A stretch of DNA of 64,000 nucleotides, from the NCBI RefSeq assembly GCF_036077095.1, contig NZ_CP107960.1, positions 4,588,001 through 4,652,000 of the forward strand. The letters run 5' to 3'. Source of the DNA: Streptomyces sp. NBC_00376. Its GTDB lineage: Bacteria > Actinomycetota > Actinomycetes > Streptomycetales > Streptomycetaceae. The first letter of the stretch is position 1. Every line of letters begins with the position of its first letter. The translations under genes were made by a program, and so were the position numbers. Of the stretch, positions 1-8,490 are shown piece by piece. A model generated the notes under the pieces. It was not told the DNA's origin, made no database searches, and saw only the letters and a list, made by a program, of their open reading frames with translations.

Positions 1-1458
1 GACGAGGTCCGTGGTGTCCGCGGAGCTCGGCCCGGTGGAGGGTACGGCGGTGAGCACCGCGGTGTCACCGGCCTCGTTGAAGGCGGGAGGAGTCGTGGCG
101 ACGATGCCGTCGGTGGCGGTGAGCCGCTTCGCGGCCCGTGCCGCGGCGGCCTTCGGGTCCTCGGCGGTCTTCGCGTCGACGACGACGGTCAGCGGTCCGT
201 TGAAGCCGGGGCCGAAGCCGTCGGCCAGGGCGTCGTAGGCGCGGCGCTGGGTGGTCGAGGTGGACTTCGACTCGTCGCCCGGCATGCCGAGCTGGAGATC
301 GAGCGTCGGTACGGAGATCAGGCCGAGGCCGAGAATGCCGAGCATTAGGACCGCGAGCGGCCGGCGGATCACGAAACGGGCCCAGCGGGTGCCCAGGTTG
401 GGCCGGCCGTCCCTGGCACGCTGGCCGCCGCGCCCCTTGCTCCCCTTGCGCCGGGTACGCGGCAGGACGGCATCGCGGAAGAAGCCGAGCAGCGCGGGCA
501 GCAGGGTCATCGCGACCAGGACGGCGATCACGACGGTGGACGCCGCCGCGAGGCCCATCTTGGTCAGGACCGGGATGCCGACCACGGACAGGCCCGCCAG
601 CGCGATGACGACGGTGAGACCGGCGAAGACGACCGCGGAGCCCGCCGTGCCCACGGCCCGTGCCGCGGCCTCCTCGGCGTCGTGGCCCTCGGCGCGTTCG
701 GTCCGGTAGCGCGAGACGATGAACAGGGCGTAGTCGATGCCGACCGCGAGCCCCAGCATCAGCGCGAGCGTGGTCGTCGTCGTGGACATCCCGATCGCGA
801 CGATCGAGGCCACCCCGATGCCGATGCCGACGATCGCGGTGAGCAGCGGGAGGCCCGCCGCGGCGAGCGAACCGAAGGTGATGAGCAGGACGACCGCGGC
901 GGCGGCGACGCCGACGAGTTCCGTCGTACCACCCAGCTCGCCCTCCGGCACCAGGGCCGATCCGCCGAGCTCGACGGTCAGCCCCGCGTCCCGCCCCTTC
1001 TCGGCGGCGTCCTCCAGCGCCTTGGTGGTGGCGTCGGTGAGATCGATGCTCTGTACGTCGTACGAGACGGTGGAGTACGCGGTGGTGCCGTCCTTGCTCA
1101 CCGCCCCGGCCATCTTGAACGGGTCGAGGGCGCCCTTGACCTGGTCGCCGCCCGCCACGTCCGCGACGATCCTCTCGATGGCCGCCTTGTTCGGGCCCGC
1201 CGTGACCTTCTGGCCCTCGGGCGCGACGAAGACGATCCGGGCGTCGGCGGCGTCGGAGTTGCCGCCGGGGAAGCGCTGGTCCAGCAGGTCGAACGCCTTC
1301 TGCGACTCCGTCCCGGGCATCGAGAACCCGTCCTCGGGGGCGGCCGGGGCCTTGGCCGCGGCGAAGGCGCACGCGGCCAGGACCACCACCCAGAGCAGGG
1401 CGACGAGCCGGCGTCTCCGGAAGGAGAAGCGGCCCAGCCGGTAAAGGAAAACAGCCAC
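1..1458 (-). CDS. MMPL/RND-family transporter, N-terminal part (gene runs off the window)
   Basis: This encodes the N-terminal ~486 residues of an MMPL-type membrane transporter, a proton-driven exporter of lipids or drugs. The chosen GTG start is followed by an Arg-rich stretch and a hydrophobic first helix (LVALLWVVVLAACAF). The diagnostic pore motif GLAVGIDYALFIVSRYR is encoded near 715-765; its Asp-Tyr pair corresponds to the proton-relay pair of MmpL proteins. Family members are about 700 aa, so roughly the last third lies outside the window. An in-frame upstream start cannot be excluded. The substrate cannot be told from sequence. Confidence 0.9.
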   Translation of the reverse strand, partial: MAVFLYRLGRFSFRRRRLVALLWVVVLAACAFAAAKAPAAPEDGFSMPGTESQKAFDLLDQRFPGGNSDAADARIVFVAPEGQKVTAGPNKAAIERIVADVAGGDQVKGALDPFKMAGAVSKDGTTAYSTVSYDVQSIDLTDATTKALEDAAEKGRDAGLTVELGGSALVPEGELGGTTELVGVAAAAVVLLITFGSLAAAGLPLLTAIVGIGIGVASIVAIGMSTTTTTLALMLGLAVGIDYALFIVSRYRTERAEGHDAEEAAARAVGTAGSAVVFAGLTVVIALAGLSVVGIPVLTKMGLAAASTVVIAVLVAMTLLPALLGFFRDAVLPRTRRKGSKGRGGQRARDGRPNLGTRWARFVIRRPLAVLMLGILGLGLISVPTLDLQLGMPGDESKSTSTTQRRAYDALADGFGPGFNGPLTVVVDAKTAEDPKAAAARAAKRLTATDGIVATTPPAFNEAGDTAVLTAVPSTGPSSADTTDLV

Positions 1459-1616
1459 GAGGAGGCGCTCCAGTCTCTCGAAGGAATGCCTCGATCCTTC
1501 GCGAACGGGTGCGTCATCGTCGTCGTGCGGCTGCATGGAGTCGTACGTACTGTCGCTGCAGTACGCGGCCGGTCCGCCCTGCCCCCTGAAGAGGACGCCG
1601 CGGGCGTGTCGTGTCG

Positions 1617-1663
1617 GCCGCCGCCATCGAGGAGGGCCGGGGCCTGTCCTCGATGGCGGCGGC
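1617..1663. terminator. 17-bp perfect inverted repeat, probable terminator
   Basis: The arms 1617-1633 and 1647-1663 are perfectly complementary with a 13-nt loop. The repeat sits just after the hydrolase stop (1704, minus strand) and before the transporter start, so it most likely ends hydrolase transcription. There is no T-run, as is common in Streptomyces. Confidence 0.7.
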
Positions 1664-1703
1664 CTGGCCGACGCGCCTACCGCCTGCTGCCGGCCGCCCG
1701 GCC

Positions 1704-2444
1704 TTACTTCAGGTGCCGGGTGAAGAACTGGGCCGCGGCGTCCCCCGCGAACTGCGGGACGCCGGTGTGTCCGCCCATGTTGGCGTGCAGCGTCTTCTCC
1801 TCGGAGCCGAAGGCGTCGAACAGGTCCAGGGCCGACTGCCGGTCGTTTCCTTCGTCGTCCCACTGCAGCAGGACGTGCAGCGGAATGGTGACCTGCCGGG
1901 CCTCATCGAACATGGTGCGAGGCACGAAACTCCCGGCGAACAGAACGGCGGCCGAGACGCGCGGCTCGACCACCGCCAGCCGGGTCCCGATGGAGATCAC
2001 TCCACCCGAGTACCCGACCGGGCCGCCGATCTCGGGCAGGGCAAGGAGGGCGTCCAGGGCGGCCTGCCATTCCGGAACCGCCTTTTCGACCAGCGGGAGG
2101 ACGAGGGCGTCGACGATCTCGTCGCTGACCGGCTCGCCGGCCGCCAGCGCCCGGCGCAGGTCGGCGCGGGCCTGCTCGACGGCGGGCCAACGGGGCCGGT
2201 CGCCGCTTCCGGGGAGCTCGATGGTGGCCGCGGCGAAGCCGTCCGCCGCGGAGTGCCGGGCCCGGGCCACCAGCCGGGGGTACATCTTGTGCAGCCCGAG
2301 GGGAGGGTGGCCGAGCAGGATCAGTGGTGCCGGTGCGGATGAGGACGCGGATGCGGGCGTCCACAGGATGCCGGGGATCTCGCCGAGGGTGAATTCGCGT
2401 TCGAGGACGCCGTCGTCGAGACGCTGTTCGGAAGTGAATCGCAT
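1704..2444 (-). CDS. alpha/beta hydrolase, dienelactone-hydrolase-like
   Basis: A 246-aa cytoplasmic alpha/beta hydrolase. The nucleophile elbow GYSGG is at about residues 143-147, a candidate acid lies in LQWDDEGN (about 194-201) and the catalytic His in GGHTGVP (about 223-229). The N-terminus contains an LILLGHPPLG strand-loop that would form the oxyanion hole. Length and layout match dienelactone-hydrolase/FrsA-like esterases, but the substrate is unknown. It is a single gene with a hairpin downstream and the WYL regulator gene ending about 290 bp upstream on the same strand. Confidence 0.85.
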   Translation of the reverse strand: MRFTSEQRLDDGVLEREFTLGEIPGILWTPASASSSAPAPLILLGHPPLGLHKMYPRLVARARHSAADGFAAATIELPGSGDRPRWPAVEQARADLRRALAAGEPVSDEIVDALVLPLVEKAVPEWQAALDALLALPEIGGPVGYSGGVISIGTRLAVVEPRVSAAVLFAGSFVPRTMFDEARQVTIPLHVLLQWDDEGNDRQSALDLFDAFGSEEKTLHANMGGHTGVPQFAGDAAAQFFTRHLK

Positions 2445-2731
2445 GGTCGTGCCTTTCGGGAGTGCGCTTGAACGGCGCTCCCGGACGACCTGCCTATCGC
2501 CCGACCGTGACCCCGGAGGGGAGCACCCATGTCGATACTGCGTTCACGGGTACCACCTCCTCGTTCTCTCGCACGGCCTCCGGAAAGCTAGCAGGTGGCC
2601 GCCGTGGTCCGCCAACAGGTTTTTGGCTCCGGGGCGGAGGTCCCGCCCGTGCCGGCGGTGCGATCGCGCGAAGTTCCGTTCGCGTGAGGGGAGATCGCGT
2701 GGCGGGAAACGGGAAGGCGCGCCACCGGGAT

Positions 2732-3745
2732 TCATCGCTGGACGCGATCCCCGGCGCGGTCGTCCTCCACCGGGGAGATCGCTGCGCCGGCCGACAGCAG
2801 CCGCTGCGCCAGCTCGCGGCAGCGCGCCCCGAGCTCCGGAGGGTCGAGTACCTCGAAGTCGTGTCCCAGCAGGAGTACGTGCATGAGCACGGCGTCGAGG
2901 CGCTCGGCGCCACTCAGCACCTCGCAGCGTTCGCTCCCGCGCTGTCGTACGACGGCCGCCGACGCCGGAATCTGCGCGCGCACCGTGTCGGCCGACGCGT
3001 GCACGAGGAAGCGCGCCCGCTGCGGGTAGACCCGGCTCGCCACGCCCTCCTGCACGTACGTCACCGCGTCGGGCGCCGCGCGCGGGCGGAAGTGCCAGGT
3101 GCGTGCGGAGACTTCGGTCATCCGGTCGACGCGGAAGCTGCGCCAGTCGGCGCGATCGAGGTCGTACGCGAAGAGGTACCAGCGCCGGTCGGAGGCGACC
3201 AGGCGGTAGGGCTCGACCCGCCGCCGTCGCACCTCGCCCCCGGACGGGTGGTCGAAGCCTGCCTCGACCTCGTCGCGGCAGGCCCTGGCCAGCGTCATGA
3301 GTACCTCGGGGTCGACCGGCGTGCGCCCTGTGTCGAAGGACTCCACCGAGCCGGAGAGCGCGCGCACCTCGTGCCGCAGCCGGGCGGGCAGCACCTGGTC
3401 GAGCTTGGTGAGCGCCCGGAGCGCGGCGTCGCCGGCGCCGGTGACCGCGCCGCCCGCGCCGACGAGCAGCGAGACCGCGGTGGCGATGGCCTCCTGGTCG
3501 TCGAGAAGCAGCGGCGGCAGCTCCTGCCCCGCGCCGAGCCGGTAGCCGCCGCCGACGCCCTGGGCGGCGTGCACCGGATAGCCGAGAGCGCGCAACCGCT
3601 CGACATCGCGCCGTATCGTGCGCGGCGTGACCCCGAGCCGGTCGGCGAGCTCGGGGCCCGTCCAGACCTGGCGCTGCTGCAGCAGCCCGAGCAGCGTGAG
3701 CACCCGCTCCGTCGTACCCCGCTCGTCCCCGCTCGCCGTATTCAT
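2732..3745 (-). CDS. WYL-domain transcriptional regulator (HTH_11 + WYL)
   Basis: A 337-aa regulator. The N-terminal winged helix reads LADRLGVTPRTIRRDVERL (about 32-50). The WYL core follows at about 180-215 (VEPYRLVASDRRWYLFAYD, then WRSFRVDRM), and a WCX-type C-terminal region covers about 240-325. Family members bind a ligand through the WYL fold and control neighbouring genes. The ATG start places it divergent from the DinB-RidA gene with only 63 bp between them, so autoregulation and control of that gene are likely. An inverted repeat lies in the shared promoter. Confidence 0.9.
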   Translation of the reverse strand: MNTASGDERGTTERVLTLLGLLQQRQVWTGPELADRLGVTPRTIRRDVERLRALGYPVHAAQGVGGGYRLGAGQELPPLLLDDQEAIATAVSLLVGAGGAVTGAGDAALRALTKLDQVLPARLRHEVRALSGSVESFDTGRTPVDPEVLMTLARACRDEVEAGFDHPSGGEVRRRRVEPYRLVASDRRWYLFAYDLDRADWRSFRVDRMTEVSARTWHFRPRAAPDAVTYVQEGVASRVYPQRARFLVHASADTVRAQIPASAAVVRQRGSERCEVLSGAERLDAVLMHVLLLGHDFEVLDPPELGARCRELAQRLLSAGAAISPVEDDRAGDRVQR

Positions 3746-3768
3746 GCCGCCCCACCCTGCCAGAAATA

Positions 3769-3787
3769 GCGGACCGATCCTGTCCGC
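3769..3787. promoter_or_regulatory. inverted repeat in divergent promoter, candidate WYL operator
   Basis: GCGGAC-N7-GTCCGC is a perfect 6-bp inverted repeat centred between the divergent starts at 3745 and 3809. Its position makes it a plausible binding site for the WYL regulator; the assignment is inference. Confidence 0.4.
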
Positions 3788-3808
3788 CAGAGGTGTCAGA
3801 GTGACGCC

Positions 3809-4789
3809 ATGGACGCAAACGAACTCGACTTGAACCGCACGCTGCGCGAGCAGTTGGAGTTCCACTGGAACCACCAGCTCCGAGCCCGGCTGGAGGGCAT
3901 GACCGACGACGAGTACTTCTGGTCGCCGGTGCCGGATGCCTGGAGCGTGCGGCCGCGCGGCAGCTCGACGGCGCCCGTGCAGGCCGGTGCCGGGGACTTC
4001 ACGATCGACTTCGCCTTCCCGCAGCCGGTCCCCGCGGCGTTCACCACGATCGCCTGGCGCCTCGGCCACGTCATCGTCGGCGTGCTCGCCGCACGCAACG
4101 CGGCGCACTTCGGCGCACCGGCGGCGTCGTACGAGACCTGGGAGTACGCCGGTAACGCGGCCACCGCGCTCGACCAGCTCCAGACCCAGCTCGACGTCTG
4201 GCTGGAAGGGGTGCGCGGCCTCGGCGACGCCGGGCTCCGGGTCCCGGTCGGCGAGAAGGAGCCCTTCCCCGAGCTGCCCATGGCCGACCTGGTGCTGCAC
4301 ATCAACCGCGAACTGATCCACCACCTGTCCGAGGTCTGCCTGCTGCGCGACCTCTACCTGCACACGAAGCCCGGCACCTCTGGGGAGCGACACATGGCCG
4401 CGAGGACGACACACCTCGACCCCGAAGAGCTCCACAACAACCCTGCCTTCACGCAGGGGGTGATCACACCCGCCGCCGCCCGCACGGTCCATGTCGGTGG
4501 TCAGCTCGGCACCGACGGAACCGGGAAGCTGCTCGACGGCATCGAGGCGCAGTCCACTCAGGCCATGCGGAACGTGCTGACCGTGCTTGCCGCCGCGGGC
4601 AGCGGTCCCGAGCATGTCGCCAAACTCAACATCTACCTCGTCAACGGAGTCGACGCGCAGGTGGCGTACGCGGCGTCGCGATCGGTGTGGGGCGATCACC
4701 GCACGGCCATCACGGTCGTCTCCACCGCAGGACACGCTCGACCGGGCGCGCTCGTGGAGATCGACGCGGTCGCGGTCATTCCCGAATAG
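3809..4789 (+). CDS. DinB-family domain fused to RidA (YjgF/UK114) domain
   Basis: A 326-residue open frame. Residues 1-190 are a DinB/mycothiol-dependent-like four-helix domain with a conserved internal region (WRLGHVIVGVLAARN) and a late His-containing helix (NRELIHHLSEV). Residues 196-326 are a complete RidA fold with the conserved Arg in HARPGALVEIDAVA; that Arg hydrolyses reactive enamine/imine intermediates in RidA. The two are normally separate proteins. A GGGGAG at 4382-4387 sits 6 nt before an in-frame ATG at 4394 exactly at the RidA boundary, so a free RidA could also be made. It is divergent from the WYL regulator. Confidence 0.85.
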   Translation: MDANELDLNRTLREQLEFHWNHQLRARLEGMTDDEYFWSPVPDAWSVRPRGSSTAPVQAGAGDFTIDFAFPQPVPAAFTTIAWRLGHVIVGVLAARNAAHFGAPAASYETWEYAGNAATALDQLQTQLDVWLEGVRGLGDAGLRVPVGEKEPFPELPMADLVLHINRELIHHLSEVCLLRDLYLHTKPGTSGERHMAARTTHLDPEELHNNPAFTQGVITPAAARTVHVGGQLGTDGTGKLLDGIEAQSTQAMRNVLTVLAAAGSGPEHVAKLNIYLVNGVDAQVAYAASRSVWGDHRTAITVVSTAGHARPGALVEIDAVAVIPE

Positions 4790-4819
4790 GGCGGGCCCGC
4801 GGGCCAGTAGCCTTCCGCC

Positions 4820-5473
4820 ATGAGCGATCGGATGACCGCTGACGGAGACAGCATCCGCCGGGCCAGGGGAACGACCGGGTATGCCGGGGCGGCGGACGCG
4901 CTGGCGGTCCAGTACGAGGAAGTCACCTTCGGCGAGGTCCACCGCGACGTGCTGGGCCTGGTACCCGCCGAGCCTGTGCGGATCCTCGACATCGGCGCGG
5001 GTACGGGGCGCGATGCTGCCGCGTTGGCAGCCCTGGGCCACGACGTCGTGGCCGTCGAGCCGACGGCGGAGCTGCGGGCGCACGGACAGCGCATCCATGC
5101 GGGCAGCGCGATCGGCTGGGTCGACGACCTTCTTCCTGAGCTGGCGCTGCGTCAGCATCCGGGCCGGTTCGACGCGATCTTCGCCACTGCGGTGTGGATG
5201 CATCTGGACGCCGGGGAACGCGGGCAGGCGATGGCCAGGATCGCCGCCCTGCTGATGCCCGGCGGCCGGTTCTTCGTCAACCTCCGCCACGGACCCGTGC
5301 CCGAAGGCCGCCACATGTTCGACGTGTCCGCTGCTGAGACCGTCGAGCTGGGTGCTGCGCACCGCCTGCGGACGGTCCTGAGCAGCGAGCGTGCCGATCT
5401 CCATGGCCGGGACAGCGTCCGGTGGAGCTCGCTCGTGCTCCAGGCGGAGGACTCCCGCGACGCACTCGGCTGA
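4820..5473 (+). CDS. class I SAM-dependent methyltransferase
   Basis: 217 aa. The SAM-binding motif I is ILDIGAGTGRDAAAL (about 54-68), followed by an acidic strand end VVAVEPT (about 75-81) and a post-motif region FDAIFATAVWMHL (about 115-127). It resembles small-molecule methyltransferases of the Methyltransf_11/25 type; the substrate is unknown. It lies 30 bp after the DinB-RidA gene on the same strand, so they may be co-transcribed. A GC-rich palindrome follows the stop. Confidence 0.85.
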   Translation: MSDRMTADGDSIRRARGTTGYAGAADALAVQYEEVTFGEVHRDVLGLVPAEPVRILDIGAGTGRDAAALAALGHDVVAVEPTAELRAHGQRIHAGSAIGWVDDLLPELALRQHPGRFDAIFATAVWMHLDAGERGQAMARIAALLMPGGRFFVNLRHGPVPEGRHMFDVSAAETVELGAAHRLRTVLSSERADLHGRDSVRWSSLVLQAEDSRDALG

Positions 5474-5481
5474 TCCCGACG

Positions 5482-5499
5482 GCGTGCCGCGCGGCACGC
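5482..5499. terminator. palindrome between convergent genes
   Basis: GCGTGCC-GCGC-GGCACGC forms a 7-bp stem with a 4-nt loop between the convergent methyltransferase and CAP genes. It could serve both directions. Confidence 0.5.
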
Positions 5500-5512
5500 G
5501 GGACTGCCGGGT

Positions 5513-6040
5513 TCAGCCCGAGGCCGTCCCGAAGTCCTGCGTCCAGTAGTTGCCGGGCCGGGCGTGGCCCACGCCGATCTCCTTGAACGCGCAGTTGAGG
5601 ATGTTGCGCCGGTGGCCGGGGCTGTTCATCCAGCCCGCCACGACGCTCTTGGGGGTGGTGTAGCCGTGGGCGATGTTCTCGCCGTACGCATGCCAGCCGT
5701 AACCGGCGCGCGCGATCCGGTCGTCCGGAGCCGAACCGTCGGAGCCCGTGTGGGACATATTCTCGCGCGATGCCATGTCCGTGCTGTGGGCCTGGGCGGC
5801 CTTCCTCAGCTCTGCGTTCATCTTCAGCGGCGGGCACCCCACCTTGCGGCGCTCTCTGTTGACGAGCTTCAGCACGCGGGCGTCGGCGCCGGACGCCTTC
5901 GGGGCGCTCGTGGAAGCGGCGGGCTTCTCGGGCGGGGCGTGGCTGCCGGCCATGGCGGCGGTGGGGATGCTCACGGCCCCCGCTGCGACGACAGCGACGG
6001 TCATCTTCCGGTAGGGCATCTTCCTGCGGTGCTTCCTCAC
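5513..6040 (-). CDS. secreted CAP/SCP-domain protein
   Basis: About 175 aa. A basic N-terminus and hydrophobic stretch (MTVAVVAAGAVSIPTAAMAG) form a signal peptide, followed by a Pro/Ser/Ala linker and a CAP domain from about residue 55. CAP signatures are visible: HSTDMASRENMSHTG, GENIAHGYTTPKSVVAGWM, SPGHRRNIL and the closing YWTQDFG, with the expected His and Glu residues. Two Cys residues could form a disulfide. The GTG at 6040 has a GAGG 8 nt upstream. Bacterial CAP proteins are secreted and of mostly unknown activity. Confidence 0.88.
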   Translation of the reverse strand: MRKHRRKMPYRKMTVAVVAAGAVSIPTAAMAGSHAPPEKPAASTSAPKASGADARVLKLVNRERRKVGCPPLKMNAELRKAAQAHSTDMASRENMSHTGSDGSAPDDRIARAGYGWHAYGENIAHGYTTPKSVVAGWMNSPGHRRNILNCAFKEIGVGHARPGNYWTQDFGTASG

Positions 6041-6229
6041 GTATGGGACCTCGCTCGTGGTTGCGGGGCAGCGGGGAGCACTACCCGGGGTCGCGGAGCC
6101 GCATGGCTCCGTTGTCACCACCGGTGGCGAGGAGCCCAGCCGTCGGCCGGGACGCCGATGGGCGCCGCCGTCCCCGTCGCGCCGTCCGAACTCCTGCCGC
6201 CGTCGTCGCTCCCAGTATTGTCCGTCCTC

Positions 6230-7009
6230 CTACCGCCGCCGGGTCGCCGCCGCGACGGTGGCCATGAGTTCCGCGTCAAGTACGGACGGGTCGGCCAGCC
6301 GGGTCGGGGCGGCGTACGAGTTGAGCAGGGCCTTCGTGACGCGCAGGGCGGCCTCGGGGCGGCGCACGATGGGCTTGGCCCAGGCGGTGACGGCCGCGTC
6401 GAGTTCGCGCTCGGGCACGATGCGCTGGAGGACCGACAGCTCGTGCGCCTCGATGGCGTCGAAGGCGCGTCCGGTGAGGATGAGTTCGCGGGCGCGGGCG
6501 GCGCCGACCTCGTGGATGAGCCGTGGCAGTACGCCGCCCCAGGCGGTGGGCAGCCCGAGCGCCAGCTCCGGCAGCCGGAAACCGGCGGTGTCGGCGCCCA
6601 CGCGCAGATCGCAGGCGAGGGCCAGCGCGAGGCCCGCGCCGATCGCCTTGCCCTGGATCCGGGCGATGGTGACGGCCTGACTGGTGGAGATCGCCTCGCA
6701 GACCCGGCGGGCCTTGTCGCCGGCGATCCGGATTCCCCGCCCGGTGGGGTCCTCGTCGAGCCAGTCGGCGAACTCGGTCCGGTCGCCGCCCAGGCAGAAG
6801 TCGTCACCGGCCCCGCTGAGCACCAGCACCCGGACGTCGGGGTCCGGCACGGCCAGGACCGTCAGCAGATCGTCCAGCATCGCCTCGGTGACCGCGTTGC
6901 CGTTCTCCGGGGTGTCCAGCTCCACGCGCAGGACGGCGCCCTCGCGCTCGGCGCGTACCGTGCTCGGCCGCCGGAACGGGGTCAGGTACTGCGGGAGCGA
7001 GAGCTTCAT
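6230..7009 (-). CDS. enoyl-CoA hydratase/isomerase family protein
   Basis: 259 aa with the crotonase fold. The first oxyanion-hole strand is FCLGGDRTEF (about 69-78) and the second is GKAIGAGLALALACDLRVGA (about 118-137). The residues equivalent to catalytic Glu are not both obvious, so it could be a hydratase, isomerase or another crotonase. Its ATG overlaps the stop of the upstream P450 (ATGA), indicating translational coupling. The pair follows the conservon on the same strand, which suggests an oxidative acyl- or polyketide-tailoring role; that link is inference. Confidence 0.85.
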   Translation of the reverse strand: MKLSLPQYLTPFRRPSTVRAEREGAVLRVELDTPENGNAVTEAMLDDLLTVLAVPDPDVRVLVLSGAGDDFCLGGDRTEFADWLDEDPTGRGIRIAGDKARRVCEAISTSQAVTIARIQGKAIGAGLALALACDLRVGADTAGFRLPELALGLPTAWGGVLPRLIHEVGAARARELILTGRAFDAIEAHELSVLQRIVPERELDAAVTAWAKPIVRRPEAALRVTKALLNSYAAPTRLADPSVLDAELMATVAAATRRR

Positions 7010-8265
7010 GTCGCCACGCCCAGCGAGGTGATCCGCCGGAAGACCAGCCGGGAGGCGTAACCGGCCGGCGAGACGGAGCGCAGGGTGGGGAAGCGTTTCA
7101 GCAGCTGCGTCAGGAGGGTGCGTGCCTCCAGGCGGGCGAGGGCCGCGCCGAGGCAGTAGTGCACACCGCCGCCGAAGGTCAGGTGCGTTCCGCCGGTGCG
7201 CTGCACGTCGAAGGCGTCCGGGTCGTCGTTGCGCCGGGGGTCGTGGTTGGCGGCGCCGTACATCACGTGGACCATGCTGTCCTTGGCGATCGGAACGCCC
7301 GCCAGCACGGTGTCCTCGGCCGCGATCCGGGTGTTGATGTGGATCGGCGGGTCGTACCGCAGGACCTCGTCGACGGCTGCGTCGATGTACCCGGGGTTCT
7401 CCGCGAGCCACGCCCACCGGCCGGGTTCCCGCAGGAGCAGATCCACCATGGCCGACAGCAGCGTGGCGGTCGTCTCCAGCGAGGCGATGGTGACGAACAT
7501 GGTGAGCCGGTAGAGGATCTCGTCCGCCGTGTCGCGGTCGGGCTCCCGCGCGTCCCAGGTGTGGATCCAGTCGGTGAGGACATCGTTGCCGGGGCTGGCC
7601 CGGCGCTGCTTCACGAGCTCGGTGAAGTAGCTGCGCAGGTGGAGGGTCGCCTCGGCGGAGACGGCGAGCTGGCTCTTGGTGGGCAGCAGCTCCTGGGCGT
7701 GCACCTGGTTGTGGGTGATCTGCAGGATGTGGGCGTAGTCCTCGGGCGGTATCCCCAGCCAGGCGCCGATGGTGCTGATCGGGAGCTGCTCGCTGACCGT
7801 GCTGACGAGGTCGGCCTCTCCCCAGCGCAGCTTGTCGGCCAGTTCGTCCAGGAGCCGGGTGACGTGCTCCTCGACCTGCGGGGTCAGCCGCTCGATGGTC
7901 GACCGGTCGAAGAGGTTGCCGAGGCTGCGGCGCTGGCAGGTGTGCTCGGGTGCGTTGAGCCGGGAGAGCGTCTTGGTCATCTCCTGCGTGGCGACGGCCT
8001 CCCAGCGCTCGGTGTCCGCCTGGCGTTCCTGCCAGGCGAAGTCGGGCGCCAGCCAGTTGCGCCCGCGCAGCACCTCGCTGCACGCGTCGAAACCCGTGAC
8101 GAAGTACGCGTCCCAGGGGGCGCGTACGACGTCGCCCATGTTCCTCAGATCGGCCAGCAAGGGGTAGGGATCAGCCTGCCCCTCGGGCGATTTGAGACGT
8201 CTCAGGAGGGAGATGAGGGCACGGCGGTCTACGGGGGGCCTGTCTGTGCCACATATAGCGCTCAC
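7006..8265 (-). CDS. cytochrome P450 (canonical motifs)
   Basis: 419 aa, a soluble bacterial class I P450. Motifs are complete: I-helix TIASLETTATLL (about 245-256), K-helix ExxR in DEVLRYDPPI (about 289-298), and the heme loop FGGGVHYCLGAALARLE with Cys as thiolate ligand (about 353-369). The GTG start has AAGGAA 7 nt upstream. It lies 225 bp downstream of cvnE and overlaps the enoyl-CoA hydratase gene by 4 bp. The pairing of a normal P450 with an atypical conservon P450 is seen elsewhere in Streptomyces (CYP154/CYP157-type pairs). The electron donor is not encoded here. Confidence 0.92.
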   Translation of the reverse strand: MSAICGTDRPPVDRRALISLLRRLKSPEGQADPYPLLADLRNMGDVVRAPWDAYFVTGFDACSEVLRGRNWLAPDFAWQERQADTERWEAVATQEMTKTLSRLNAPEHTCQRRSLGNLFDRSTIERLTPQVEEHVTRLLDELADKLRWGEADLVSTVSEQLPISTIGAWLGIPPEDYAHILQITHNQVHAQELLPTKSQLAVSAEATLHLRSYFTELVKQRRASPGNDVLTDWIHTWDAREPDRDTADEILYRLTMFVTIASLETTATLLSAMVDLLLREPGRWAWLAENPGYIDAAVDEVLRYDPPIHINTRIAAEDTVLAGVPIAKDSMVHVMYGAANHDPRRNDDPDAFDVQRTGGTHLTFGGGVHYCLGAALARLEARTLLTQLLKRFPTLRSVSPAGYASRLVFRRITSLGVAT

Positions 8266-8490
8266 GCAGAGTTCCTTGACCTGGGCTCATGGTTACCGGC
8301 AGAACCTACCCCTCCGCATATGCCAGCCATGCGTGGATCTTTGTTGCCCGTATCACAGAGAAACCCTGCTTCAGCCCCTTGTCATCGGCCCCTCGTGCCC
8401 CAACTTCCTCCTGTGTCACTCCAGTTGCGTGTGCGATAGGCCGGGTTATGCGTACAAGTCGTCCGGCGCACCTTGATCATGTCCGGTGCG

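Noticed and set aside
65..1372. Long Arg-rich minus-strand frame
   Set aside because: It is out of phase with the MMPL transporter, which has clear membrane helices and the GIDY motif; the frame is a high-GC shadow.
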